64,000 bases of DNA from Sycobia sp. Sy_11. Lineage: Eukaryota; Arthropoda; Insecta; Hymenoptera; Epichrysomallidae. How positions within the stretch are numbered: the stretch's first letter is position 1; every line of letters starts with the position of its first letter. Position numbers and translations under genes: made by a program. The DNA is taken from positions 493,501 through 557,500 of the forward strand of contig JACCIC010000175.1 in NCBI GenBank assembly GCA_018907035.1, given 5' to 3'. The notes under the pieces are model-generated. The model saw nothing but the letters and a program-made list of their open reading frames with translations. It had not been told where the DNA came from and did not search any database. Positions 35,463 to 48,312 of this stretch are shown in pieces.

Positions 35463-35990
35463 ATGATTGTTATTTTTCGGTGACTCGATAAGTAATTAGT
35501 CAAATGGTGGAGTAAACACCCGATTGACCAATTTTTAGTGTATAAAACGGCGAGTTTTTCACCAGAAAAGCAGCGTTCTCTCGGCCTTATGATCGACAGA
35601 TACTCCCTAGAACTATCCAGATCCCAGAGCTCTGGTAATTCTGACTTCGTCCGAAAATCCTGAATAGTAGAGTCGTCGTCCTGGCTGCGCGCCTCTCCAA
35701 AATAAAACCCCTCCTGCACCCTAGTAAGTTTTGATCCCGGTTGCGCCGCGCTCCATTGAAGACCGGCGGACTTGCGATTCCCCGAGAGACTTGATACTGG
35801 ATGTGCGGCGTTCCATTATGTAGCTCAGCGGTCTCAGGCCTCGCCTCGAACGGAGTCGCGTTTTGTTTCTTGCCAAAAACACTTGGTGGCGAGTTGAGCG
35901 ACCAGGAGCCGAGGCGGGTCGAGCCGCAGTCACGAAGTAAATAATAAGCATCGGGCAACGATCAGATATCTCGTTATAGACCAGCAAGCT
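35463..35990 (+). mobile_element. Possible LTR retrotransposon solo LTR with leader
   Basis: TATAAAA at 35541, AATAAA at 35701, a GC-richer U5-like stretch, and ...AAAAACACT followed by TGGTGGCGAGTTGAGCGACC, which looks like the end of an LTR plus a primer-binding site starting TGG at 35884. Overlapping minus-strand open frames here are probably shadows of this non-coding sequence. No second LTR, gag or pol was found; the left boundary is unclear. Confidence 0.35.
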
Positions 35991-36817
35991 TCGTTTCACC
36001 CAAAATCCCTCCACCCCAGTAAATAAGTAGATAGTGCGCAAGAATATCATAATATTCTACTAATATTATATAATACAACCAGTACGCGGATTAAATTAAA
36101 TAATTGTGAATAAGTAAAGGCGTGCGTTCTAGTATAAATATACAGAATCTGCGTTACTTATATTAACTTTAAAATATACTTCGCTTTATTTTATAACTAA
36201 AAACTGAGTTATTAGTTAAGGTTATTTTCCCGATTTCACCGAAAAAAGTCCCTTTCAAACTGATCTCAACGGTTAACGCGTAAGCTATCCCAAGGGGATA
36301 GACCTGATTTTAGATCATAATATTTATCATCATGTTATATTGATTCGTATGGATTATTATTTTTTCATGCCTACACATCATTTGTCCAATCCTTCAATCC
36401 TCAACATAGATCAAAATGACAGATATCGAAATTTATAATGAATAGAGCCATTTTACATGAAATCGTGGCAACAGAGTATAATAACCTAATCTTTTCATTT
36501 GTTTGATCCTCTGCCGCTTTAATCGCAAATATAATAATGTACGGACAACGTCTCATTATACAGGATACTCGTATGTAAGTTTAATTTTTTCGGAATTCAC
36601 TTACAAGAGCAAAATTAGCCATGGTCGAAAATATATCCAGGAAGAAGTATATGTATATATATAAAAGGAATATTTAATCCGGATCCAGGGGTGCGTGCGA
36701 CACACCACGAGAAGCTCTCTACTCCCTACTCTCTTAATATCCTCCATTCGGCCTTTCCTTCGCTCGTTAAAGGACTGATCGATATTCGTTATCTCGTTAC
36801 ACGAGCGATAACGGCAA

Positions 36818-36818
<1 letters not shown>

Positions 36819-36855
<37 letters not shown>
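36819..36855. repeat. (GT)n microsatellite
   Basis: About 18 GT units. Confidence 0.97.
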
Positions 36856-36858
<3 letters not shown>

Positions 36859-37032
36859 GTATACCGGGCGCATGCATAGCTATACAGCTAATCGCAATGC
36901 TGCTCCGCCTTCACCGGACCCTCAGGGGGATGGTTCCACCGGATATGAACTCGCGCGACCGGCCATTTCGAAGCGGGCGCCGGGACTCGGCGGACCTTGA
37001 AAACGGGGCTAATTTTATTTAGGGGGCTCTGC

Positions 37033-37034
<2 letters not shown>

Positions 37035-37067
<33 letters not shown>
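37035..37067. repeat. (CT)n microsatellite
   Basis: About 16 CT units. Confidence 0.97.
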
Positions 37068-37069
<2 letters not shown>

Positions 37070-38059
37070 GCTCTATTTCGTTCGCCTTTATATCTTCTCG
37101 AGAGAATGAGATTGTTCTTTATTTTTTTATTGTTCGTTCCTTGTGGATGTACGCGAACATTTTTGTTTGAATATAATTGCATGTAATCTCCCTCCGATGG
37201 GATTATAAGGTATATCGTTTAGAAAGGCCCCGGAGAGATTAATTAATTTTTTGCTTATGTAACTTTTATGGTAGGTTCAGCTCACAAATACTTTTATCGG
37301 CTTTATAATCTTCATAAAGTAATATAATTATAACGATGGTCAAATTATCTTTATTTAAAATCGGCCTTACGAAACATCTGAAATATAAATATATTACTAT
37401 TAAAAAAAGTAATGAAATTAAACATAAATGTACTATTGTTCGAATTGCAAATATACTGTTTTTTTCAACATAAGTAATAAATATTTTCATATCGGTCTAT
37501 TATAATCACAGTGTCGGACCGTCGTTGTTTACAATCATCCCCGTAAAATCTTCAACCCTAAGAGAATAATATCGTTAGTAATGGACGATTCGATCCCCCC
37601 TCCCCACCGATCTCATCGGCTCCTCACCAGGGACTCGTCTCAAATTCTACTAATGAAGCTATATATATACCCAACCCGAGCCCTTCTTATTCGGCTCCCG
37701 ACAAAAATATTTATCCTTAAATTTCTCATCGGTATATGTCCCCGAAAAATATTGGATTGTTTTGCATCTAAAGAGAAAAGTTAATTGTTCTTTGAGAAAT
37801 AAAGATTTCAAACTCATTTTTATCCATTTTCAACAAGTATCCTTAACAACCCTTCCGTATTTCCAGCAAATCTTACTAAAATAAAACAGTTAACTCTTAA
37901 TAGACATACACAAATACACGAACGCATATTATAGAAAACACGTTAGGCTTAGGTTTTTCGGGTGCATAGATAAATTAATGGAGGGGCAAGTGAGATCATT
38001 CTTAGTCTGCCATATTATTGTTTCAGGGTAGCTATAGTCATAACAATTTTCTATTTTGT

Positions 38060-38160
38060 ATTCTTCCGAGGATGATTATTGATTATGAAGAAGGACAGTA
38101 AGGTAGTTATATCATTATAACAGGACTGTAAGACTGGATACAAATATTTATTAATTTTTA
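38060..38160 (+). repeat. Dispersed repeat family R1, copy 4 (truncated)
   Basis: Only TTCTTCCGAGGATGA, AGAAGGACAGTAAGG and CAGGACTGTAAGACTGGATA remain recognisable. The central AT-rich part is missing. Confidence 0.4.
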
Positions 38161-39608
38161 CTACTGTTAGTACAGAACACACTGACCGCTCTCATCGCCA
38201 ACTTGTTATTGTTAATTTCCTACGTCCGTGAGAAAATTTATTTTTTAATAACAAAACAGCGATACATGTATCTAAATCAATTATAGTAAATGTTAAAAAT
38301 TAATATAACGAACATTTTCACGAACTCCTATATCCTGGCAAGGCTGCATTTGCCAGTTCATTCAATATGTATAACTCGATGTACATCTTATGTAAACAAT
38401 TACGGACATTGGCACTTTAATTATTTAGACGTCAAGGAGAAATTTTCTCTTCTTCGAAATATAACGTAGTTGCACGTGCTCAATGCAACATTTGATATTC
38501 ACCCATTTTTAGGATAAAATTTATAGTTTATTATAACTTAATATTTAATATTGATATTAAGAGGTTTTTCGTTAATATTGTCATTTTTAGTTCGGAGAGC
38601 TCGACGAATATAGTCGACGAAACGCTGTGTATGAAAAAAGTAATATTTATTTATCAAATTTCATGCTTTTGGAGTGTGTATTTTTAATTTTTTAACACTC
38701 CATTATTCTTTTTAATATACATATACACTGTATTTGCACTATTTTAACACAGTGCAATATACATCGAAATTTCAGAGTAAATCGATAAAAATTTTGAAAG
38801 TATGATTAATATAAATATAAAAATATTTATTTGCTCTACGTAGAGAATTCTCTGACTGTTCACGAGCAAACTTAATCCCGCAAAGACCCATTGGTGTATT
38901 AAAGAAAAAAGAAAATCATTCTTTAATATTCATCATCTTAATTATGTGGTATACCATCAAGTACGAACAACGAGCCGATCAACCGATATGATGACTGAAA
39001 GAGTTGCGCTAGATACGGAAAGAAAGTATGGGGGAGGAATTTAAGAAGGATTAAGGAGCCGCGCGTAAAAACAAATCTTTATATGGGCGTGTATATATAT
39101 ATATATGTATTTGCTTCTGCCACCGGGGATATCAAATAGAGTGTGCGCATTGCGGTGCGCGCGGTGCGGTGCATCGATGTATCCTTATGTTTCAGGCTAC
39201 TATTATGAAAAATGAATGTATATGCTTATATATATATATATATATAAACGCGGCGCTGACATTACATGCAGGCGCAACCGAAAGCGGATGCAACGGTGTG
39301 CGTACCACGCGCGGGGGATTACGAAAGGAGGACGGAGGTGGGGAGGTGGGGCGTAATAGGAGGCGCGCTCGGTCTGCGCCCCATCGGCAGGAACCTCTTT
39401 TCTTCTTCTTCTTCTTCTTCTTTTTCTCTCCCCCCGCTCCTCTTCTTCGCTTTGGTTTCAGAGGAGAGATATTACACGCACCCACGGACGTTGGAATACG
39501 CAAGCGCGGGCGCGTTCTGGGGACGTACAGTCATATTATTCGGGCGTATGTATATCGGGCCAGGGCAGATAATAGAGTCCTGTTGTACATGGCCGCTGAG
39601 TTGCTTCG

Positions 39609-39708
<100 letters not shown>

Positions 39709-40238
39709 TGCATGCTCAAGAAATATTACACGTTGAATGGAATTTACACGAAAGCTTACCATGCATTTTGAATTTACTTCGTATATATTTATAATAAAGT
39801 GAAATGGGATCCTTTCCGATTGCAATTATATATGTATAGGATTGTTTGAAAGATTTGTCGAAAATATAGTAAGAAATTTCGTTCGACGTGTACGAGAATT
39901 ATTGGCATGAATGGATATTATCGTTGTTACTCATCCGTATGGATCAAATGTAGAAGGTATTTTTTTTTTTTAATACGCAGATTTTTGACATTTCTAATTA
40001 ATTAGCGTGCAGAGCGGAAGCGTAATTGAATCCGAAGCGATCTCGTATTACTTGCTTGAGTTTATTACCGTTAATTAGCTTCTATTGAAATTAATTAAAG
40101 TTCGTTAGAAGAATGGAAATTCTATATAATTCTATAATTCATATCATATAGAATATACATGTATTAAATTGTAATTTAGGCACTTTCTGCTTATACAATA
40201 TACTCTTTTGCTACCATCCAATTTTTATCGACAGCCAG

Positions 40239-40412
40239 CAGCATTCGAACAAAATTAACCTATTGCTTTGGAAATAATAGTCGCTATTAAAGCTATAAAC
40301 GCAGCTTAATGGTATTATTTTGAGGTACCAATTTATTAAATTAAAGAACAGATATTTAAATCACCGATTGAAAAAGCAAATCTTTACAAAACAGCCTATT
40401 TATGAAGAAATT
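40239..40412 (-). repeat. 173-bp dispersed repeat R2, reverse arm
   Basis: Inverted, nearly full-length partner of 17120-17292, about 23 kb away. Sharp ends on both copies suggest a mobile or recently duplicated unit rather than general similarity. Confidence 0.85.
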
Positions 40413-42281
40413 TTCTGGAATCAATTATTACATATATGTATATATATATATTGATATTTTATTCTTGAATCGAACGTCTGAATACATGCGAATGTAAACG
40501 AAATAATGTTAATTATATAGATTACTTAGTTTGTAGCCCCCCCTCCCTATACACACACACAATTGCCAATATACCGATGACAATAACGTAAGCAGACGCA
40601 ATTTCATAAAACAACTGCAAAGCAATAGCAATGTAAACGGATCGGAAATTCATCTGTCATTAAGTAATTCCTTACTCGAGTTGAATCTTATATACGTGAT
40701 AAACTGTGGCCATTATCCCTTTCAAGGCGACCGATAATACATTTTTTAAATAAACATCGTCGAATGTACCGGATTAATGCGGTATTATTGACCGATGAAC
40801 GTATTTCCCACTTTTATTCCGAACAACTCGTCGCCGACATATTCTCGTTGCGTGCAGACTCGTTTAATACACGGATCGCATAGTGTCAATTGGACTAAAT
40901 TATTAGTCTGTTCTCCAATCCTTCCCTTTCTCTAGCCTGCGCGCTAGCATATGATAAAGCATTTCTACTTTTTTTTTTTTTTTTTTTTTCGGTCGCCGGC
41001 TCATAGACGCCGTAAAGTAAAAGCCTCGGTAAATCGAGTACTGCGGCTACGCGCGGAACTCCGGGCTCCCCTTCTAACGCCGAGCATCCAGTTCTCGGTA
41101 TTAGATTGCGCGGGGAAAGTTGTCAATTTCATGTATCACGGATACCGATCATTCGGCATTTCAATTGGCAGCGATTTCAATTGCGCGTCATTAATAAGTA
41201 CACGGGAGGATTGCGCGTTATACGTGCGTGGATTCGTTGCATTTTGCAGCGCGGTCTTTAAGAAAATGAAACTACAATTTGTGACAAGTCGTATCGCCGT
41301 AGTGCGTTTTATTCGATTGCAGATGATTATTTTTTTTTTTTTCGCTGCCCGGTAGAAATAATTTAACGCGATAATATTCAGTACGAATAGTCAATGAGCA
41401 GGGCCGATATTTTATTTACAAAAATATTTGCACTGGAATGTTTTTAAAATGCGTGTACGAAACTTGAATGCTGAAACCTTAGACTGAATTTTGTCCCATA
41501 GTTCGTTTCTCTTTTAAAAAAACTGATTAGCAGAATATAATACCAAAAAGTGATAAGAGGCCAGTGATGGCTTCTTAAAAATGTCCTGTAAAGTAAGAGG
41601 TTTTTTCATTAAATAAATCCATTTGTTCGATTAATTAAAAAGACGCTTTGAGGTATTCAAAAAAAAAAAAAAAATACTACTGGAATATATAAATAATAAG
41701 CTGAACAAATTTTATTTTTCTTCATCGAATTGTCGTACTCGAGGTAATGGGCTTCCAAGAGTTTGGATTTATTATTCGATGTATATATGTCGCGCTTCTA
41801 ATTGTGCTGCCCATTCAAATTACCCCCCCCCCCCATCCCTATCATGGTGGTATTATCGTATGGGTAACAAAAACATCTATGCCGGTAAATATAAATTGGG
41901 TATTAAGAATTGGAAGTTCTTATATATCGGTACGCAAATTTTTTTTTCAACATTACAAATCGGTTGGGAGGAAAGTTTTTTTTTTTTTTTTTTTTTTGTT
42001 CCATTCCTATATATCTCAAGAGACTTTCTATTGTAAGTATACATTATATGTATGCGGCGCTTTTTTTTCGCATTTATAGAGAGTGCCTCGAGAAATTCCG
42101 CATTCCCAAGCGGAGTTTCTAATTGTATTCCAATTTGCTATTTAAGACGGTGATAATCATTTTACGCGTTTCCGATTACGCGCCGGTTCAGTTTCTCCGG
42201 CGCGGCGCGCGGCAGTCCTGACTTCGGTCAAGATGAAACAATGGATATTCGCGCGCATTAAACGTGATATCGTTCATTATG

Positions 42282-42293
<12 letters not shown>

Positions 42294-42326
<33 letters not shown>
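42294..42326. repeat. (GT)n microsatellite
   Basis: About 16 GT units after a short TA run. Confidence 0.97.
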
Positions 42327-42329
<3 letters not shown>

Positions 42330-43299
42330 TAAATTAGCCAATAAAATTTAATATAGAAATTTCGAAACATTCTCTCTTTTAATTTTTTCAGCTTCTGTAA
42401 TCGTAATTGTAATGGCAATTTATATTTTATTAAAAAATTATTATACGGTTCGAACGCGCTACAAGGAGATCCGTCATCTGCAGATGATATTGACAGTCAG
42501 TATTAAGAAGTATACACTTGTCGCGCGATCACCAATATTAGCGACAATTGTATAGCGTGTTTAATATACTAAGCCTATTTCAATTTTGGGAATTTCTCTG
42601 GGAGTCGGATAGGGTGAAAATTTCGTGTTAAATTTCGAATAAAAATGTTTTGAATAAATTTCATCACAATTCTCTAGAGACTGAACAATCTTATATGCTA
42701 TAGGATTGAGTTGTAGGCATTCCCACAACAATCCTACTAATAAGGTATATGTACATAAACGGCATATATATTCTCCTCGGTCAATTCCCCAGTCGGGAAT
42801 GGAAAAATCTATACTGGATTCGGGAAGGGCTCCATACTAAATTTCTACACAGATCGGGGTTTTTCATTTAACTATATAGGTATACGTTGCGACATGGTTA
42901 TTTTTTGAATATACAAAAATTAATATAAACTCGTTTCGATCATCCTAATAAACGAATGTAACGGCGACGTGGCCATACGGAATCAGGATAAAAGTACACA
43001 CGAGCCTCCAGCTTTAATCACGTTGGAAGAAAGTTTTATGAAAATCGTCTTAATCAAAAGTCTACAGGCAGATAATTTTTAATTTCGCGTATTATGGCGA
43101 TTATGAATCAGGCTATAAGATTCGATCAGATTCTTTATAAAATTAATCAGAATAATAATGCGTTAGAACGATTTAACGTTTGAATGCAATAATCTGTCAA
43201 CGTACGAAATTCCAAGCGTCCGTTGTAGAATTAAAATTTCATTGGTTCGAATAAAATCATAATTATTTCGCCCCTGTTTCGATAGATCTCGAAATATAA

Positions 43300-44560
43300 C
43301 GCGTAAAGGCCAGAGGTTTGGGCTTTCCTCCCGTATAATAGAGCTACTACCCCGAGAGCCACGCCAACGATCGGGCGGAATCTCGCCGGCTGTCGAGCCA
43401 ACGGGGTTCCCGTGGACGTTCCGAGCCGTATCCGCGCGACGAGCTCTCCTCCCCCGTCGGCCGGGGCGAGGGGGTGGGTCGGGATTTTTCAGTCCTTTTA
43501 TCGGGAGGAAAACTGAAATAATCCTTGGCCGACGATGTATATAATTCGGTCTTCGCATAAGCATTCGGTACAGGCATTTCGCAGCGTCACCCTCTGCTGA
43601 AAAATCAAAATCGCTGGTATTGCTAATGAAAATAATCTCGCGTGTCCTGGCGAAATAGCGACGGACGACAACGTAGTCAGAGTCCGTGTACAGCGACGGC
43701 TCGGCGATTAACTCTTCTGCATAGACGTGGATTTTCAGTGATTAACTTCTATATAGGCATTCGTCCATCAACAGCGAGATTAGGAAAAACGAGATATGGA
43801 GGAAAAGCCAATCAGGCCCGGGCGGGGGGAGAAAAGGCGGGGGGAGAGTGAAAGAAAAAGGGGCGGGAGGGAAAGGAAGAGAGACGGGGCGATCGTTCGT
43901 ACAGCGAGGCGGGGGTAATGAAAAAAAAAAAAGATCGAAAGAGCGCGCAGGACTGGGGGTTCTATAGGTGAGGGGGTGGGGCCGGGGGAGGCTGGAGACG
44001 GGCCGAGATAGCAGGGTAAAAATAGCGCATTTTAATTTCGCGAGTTACGCCCCGATAAACTCGCCGCCTTGATTGCCTCACCTCCAATACACGCTTCCTC
44101 CTCCGTGTACTCGGAAGCTGAATCGCGGTTCCGTCGGGGAGGGAGGGAGGGAGAGAGAGAGAGAGAGAATGGGGTGGGGGGGGAAGACAGACCCCGAAAT
44201 AGGTCATTAACGCAAATTGGCTGCCGCCGCGTCGCGGGTCTACCACCCCTCTCACCGCCCCGCCCCGGGCATAGAGCAAGATAAAGGGGCGCAAAAAGAG
44301 ACCTCGCCTTAGCCTCCGCGTTTGTGTACGAGCCGCCACGTTTTGGTCGCGCGAGACGCGCGGCGGCCGATGACGCGTCGCCCGTCGCGCACATTACATT
44401 GCTATATATAGGTGAGCGCCGCGTCGCCAAAATATCTTCCGGTAAACGTGCGTGTCTATATATATAGACGCACGCTAGAGCGAATGCGCCGTAGCTCGTT
44501 AAAATTACGTGCGAGCGAGACGCGACACAACGCGTGGCGCGAGTGTGCGTGTATATAAAT
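43300..44560. promoter_or_regulatory. CpG-rich island 1 in the intergenic interval
   Basis: More than 1.2 kb of GC-rich, CpG-rich DNA in otherwise AT-rich surroundings, with purine-rich G tracts. In insect genomes such islands often coincide with promoters, exons or enhancers, but I cannot assign a transcript. Open frames in it run on both strands with low-complexity products. Confidence 0.35.
43955..43991 (+). other. G-quadruplex candidate
   Basis: Four G runs of 4-5: GGGGG, then GGGGGTGGGGCCGGGGGAGG after an 11-base loop, on the plus strand in CpG-rich island 1. Confidence 0.5.
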
Positions 44561-44734
44561 ATATATAGTGGGAGAGAGAGAGAGAGCGATGATAGTTTGA
44601 TGAGCCGGCATGGAGTTGTTTTTTCGCTCTTGTCTCTAATTCCTTCCTTGAAGGCCGCTGGAAGGCTTATGTTATTCGATTATATTATATACGCGCGTCT
44701 TCATAAAAAACAGCAATATATCGGTCGGGCTCCG

Positions 44735-44739
<5 letters not shown>

Positions 44740-44782
<43 letters not shown>
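44740..44782. repeat. (TA)n microsatellite
   Basis: About 21 TA units. Confidence 0.97.
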
Positions 44783-44786
<4 letters not shown>

Positions 44787-45050
44787 CTCTATATTTATCA
44801 GGAATACCACAAAAAAATCCCCTCATCGACATTTGACATATACGAATGGAATTTTTTCTGTAGTAAACTCCATTGGGAAACCAATTCCATGCCGGTAATC
44901 GACGTGAAAAAATTCTAAATGCCTTAAAACGTAATATGAAAATTATATCCTGCATCGACGTTCGCCGAGAAAAGATATGCTCATCTGTAGAAATGGTCAC
45001 CGGGCAGTCATGAATATTATTATATTTATGGTAATATTGCGGTAATTTGT

Positions 45051-45063
45051 TCTCTCTCTCGCA

Positions 45064-45100
<37 letters not shown>
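45051..45100. repeat. (CT)n microsatellite
   Basis: CT repeat with one GCA and one TTT interruption. Confidence 0.96.
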
Positions 45101-45104
<4 letters not shown>

Positions 45105-45589
45105 TGCTCCCCTCTATCTCTCTTGGCGTTTTCGCGAAGGTGAGTATTAACGCGAAGGTATGTTTTTTTACGTCGTCATCAACGTCGATCCGAGACTATA
45201 TTTTATCGGACGAATATTGACAATGCAGGATGTAATTTTTACGCACCGGTACATTTTCAAAAAACGAGATATAATAATTATCTTGGCGGTTTTGTGTAGT
45301 GCCATTTTTTTCGTCGAATGTGCAGAAAAACATTTAGAGTAATTTTATTTTGCGTTTCGCTTCGATTTACATTTAATTGGATATTTTATTATTTTTCCCC
45401 GAATTGGGTATTGATGGCGGTCATTTCGTTCTCAATATTATATGCGCGCGTATGTGTGCGCGGCCGCGCACACGTACACTTATATATATAGCATTTAGTC
45501 ATTTTTATATACGACTCCATCTCTTTAATAAACGCTGCCAAAAATAATAAAATGCACCTTTATACAAACATACGATGCGTGGCTATCTC

Positions 45590-45930
45590 CGCCGAAACCT
45601 ATGGCGGCGAAACTCAAAGAGTGAGGCACGCCCGCGCGCCCGTGCCGGTGTATATATACATCATACGTACGCGTACGGCGCCGGTCATGTTTGCACGGCC
45701 CGGCGGACGCGCGCGATAACGCATCCCTCAGTCGCGCGCGGCCGATGGGCGGAGCGTTTATAAGAGCGCGTTGTGCGAATCGAGCCCGGCGAAAGGGAAG
45801 CGGGCGCTCTCGTCGCGCGAGCCGAGCCACGGGGCTCGTCGAGACTTCGTCGTTGATGGTTAATTCGCCGCACGTGGCGCCGCCGCCGCGATCTTTGATT
45901 GCCCGCTACTCAGTCGCGCGGCCGATGCGC
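45590..45930. promoter_or_regulatory. CpG-rich island 2 with duplicated initiator-like motif
   Basis: CTCAGTCGCGCG(CG)GCCGATG occurs at 45727-45747 and again at 45909-45927. A TATA-like TTTATAAG lies between them (45757-45764). TCAGT matches the arthropod initiator. Suggestive of core promoter sequence on the plus strand; transcription is not shown. Confidence 0.35.
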
Positions 45931-46781
45931 GCGTCTCTTATATTGCAAGATATGTATTATACAAGCCACGAACTCGCTAATTAATGAGGGCGCTTGGAGC
46001 GCCCCGATCTATACATCGATAAGAAAGGGTCGAAGATATGCGCGAGCCACGAGGGTGGAAGGGAACGATAATTCCGAAATACGAAGTATAAGTCTGCGGA
46101 AATGACACTTTTTCAATACTATCGTGCGATAAGGGTATTTCCGAGGTGAATTTGCAAATTCAAAAGACAATCCCGTGTAGAAATTCATTCTCGAATCTAA
46201 CTAGTATCGGGTGAGTCTTCCTTATCAAACGTTCGGACCCAGAAGGGAAAACTAGTCTGATCCTAGTTCCGATTTGTCCCACTTTTAATAGCATTTAATA
46301 TAGGGAACGAGCTTAGATTTTGGTAGGTATACCAAGTTAGAAACTAAATAGAATCTAGTCAAAAAAATCTAGAAATGAAGACGATTTATAAATTATTCGA
46401 ATTTTGTGATTGCGATCAAGTGAATAATTTTTTGACTCTTTCATATTATTTATTTAAAATAAAAAATATATTTACGTGCTTAGGTAACGCATACTATTTA
46501 ATTAGAATTCATAAATTATTTTCCATATGTACTATTACGTATTACGTATTATGATTTACAGTTAACAATTAATAATTATTAATATATTTTTTATACACTA
46601 ATTATTGTAAAATTTAGTGATAAGCACCTTGTTGAACGAATAAATTTTTTTATTTCCATGAAAAAAATTCCGACCTCCGCTAAAACGCAATATGCAATTA
46701 TTATACTATGTTTTGCATATGACCGTACAGCTCTTAAGATAATATAAAAATTTTATTGTAAAAACACAAGATAAAACGTAG

Positions 46782-46782
<1 letters not shown>

Positions 46783-46834
<52 letters not shown>
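46783..46834. repeat. (TA)n microsatellite
   Basis: About 26 TA units, left of the mariner fragment. Confidence 0.98.
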
Positions 46835-46836
<2 letters not shown>

Positions 46837-46914
46837 CATACACACATGTGCACACAAAAAATGTGCGAGCGCGCGCGCGTGTGTGTTATATCTAATTTTC
46901 GTACTCGTAAGATC

Positions 46915-47095
46915 TCGATTTGAAAAGACATCGTTCTTTCCAATATTAGAAAAAGTACAGGAAATCCAACGAGAATCACAAAGAACGATCACTGGACAAT
47001 GCTACAGTGAGTTATTGGACCGCCTAGACAAAAAATTGAAGGAGATACGACCACATTTGGTGAAAAAAAGTTGTTGTTTCATCACGAATCCCAGT

Positions 47096-47100
<5 letters not shown>
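46915..47100 (+). pseudogene. mariner transposase fragment
   Basis: The frame contains TITGQCYSELLDRLDKKLKE followed by IRPHLVKK. This matches the mariner transposase block that in intact copies precedes the [VL]LFHQDNA catalytic segment. A one-base shift after KK would give KLLFHHESQS, a degraded version of that segment. The homology stops directly against a (TA)n microsatellite at 47099. No terminal repeats were found. Confidence 0.78.

Positions 47101-47154
<54 letters not shown>
47098..47154. repeat. (TA)n microsatellite
   Basis: About 28 TA units beginning at the stop codon of the mariner fragment. Confidence 0.98.
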
Positions 47155-47156
<2 letters not shown>

Positions 47157-47369
47157 TCCATAAAATATATATAATTAATAGCTTTGCAACGAAGTAGGCC
47201 CATATATCAAATTTTTTTCTTCCTTTTTCATAACGCTTTCCATACGAGTTACTCGATTTATTAATTATTTTCTGCTTATCTTTATATCGAAAAGATATAT
47301 GTATAATTATTCAAAACTTTGGAGATGGCAGACACATACACAGACAAAGAGACGCGCACACGCAGATAC

Positions 47370-47378
<9 letters not shown>

Positions 47379-47420
<42 letters not shown>
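47379..47420. repeat. (TA)n microsatellite
   Basis: About 21 TA units. Confidence 0.97.
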
Positions 47421-47425
<5 letters not shown>

Positions 47426-47689
47426 ATATGCATGTAAAAAATCTCACGAATTATAAATTTTTTTTCTCTTACATAGTTTATTAATTCGTACGTCAAAGAG
47501 TTATGCGCTAAACAATATTAAATAAGAGATATGCGATTTGTAGAGGCCCACGATGGCTCGGTCGCTATAGGTCGAAGGGCTTACAATTATCGTCGTGCCA
47601 AGTATATGCACACTACTAATTCGGTGGAATCTATGCAAATAATTCACGAATTACTGGGCGTATATAACTGTTTCCAATCATTATCACGA

Positions 47690-48240
47690 ATACGAGGTTG
47701 GCCGAGCCCGGTAAATCTGCCAGTTGTCGTTTACCCATCGTTATATAAACGTCGGACTCGTATAGTTCTCGGCGACACGCCTCGTGCCTCGCCCGTCGAT
47801 CGACTGTTTCGGAGGGGCGCTTCGCCAGAGCGGAGCCCCGTCTCGTGTCCGATTTTCCGACGAGGGGTCATGTATTGGCTCGATAATACGTCGAGGGCGC
47901 GCGCAATCGCAAAAGGACCGTGTGCGGTCCGTTCAAAAAACCAACAATACACGCTCAATTGAACGCTCGTTTGTCGCGCGCATTTTCTCGACAGAAGCAA
48001 TGTAAACGCTCACCAGCAGGTGACGCGCACGTTGAATTTCGATTATGCAATCGGAGGTATTCGAGATTAGCTAATGCCGTCGGTAAAGTCCATTTTTTTG
48101 CCAGCAATTATTCCTGGGCCCCCGTAAGCGAACTACACGTCTCGTCGTCCCAGGAGATTTTCGCGGAATCTCGAGCGAGCTGTATACGCGGTTAGCGCGT
48201 CCAGTGGATAAGGGCCTTTGCGGTCAGACCGAGCGAGCTT
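47690..48240. promoter_or_regulatory. CpG-rich island 3
   Basis: GC-rich block of about 550 bases ending in the SINE-like sequence. Frames on both strands are open by base composition only; no motif recognised. Confidence 0.25.
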
Positions 48241-48312
48241 GCGGGTGTTCGAGGGTATTGCGCGATTCAAAAAAAAAAAAAAAAAGAAAAAAGAAAAACA
48301 GAAAAAAAATTT
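48189..48312 (+). mobile_element. tRNA-derived SINE-like sequence
   Basis: GGTTAGCGCGTCCAGTGGAT and AAGGGCCTTTGCGGTCAGAC resemble the D arm and anticodon region of an Arg-type tRNA (box A like: GCGTCCAGTGG). GGGTGTTCGAGGGTA resembles box B. It ends in an A-rich tail of about 45 bases interrupted by G. It does not fold into a proper tRNA (imperfect box B, no acceptor pairing seen), so a SINE or tRNA pseudogene is preferred over a functional tRNA. Confidence 0.5.

Noticed and set aside
43163..43577. 133-codon minus-strand frame as Wnt first exon
   Set aside because: No signal peptide and no fitting donor; Arg/Pro-rich through CpG content.
48189..48265. Functional tRNA gene
   Set aside because: Box B is imperfect and no acceptor-stem pairing is visible; the A-rich tail favours a SINE or pseudogene.
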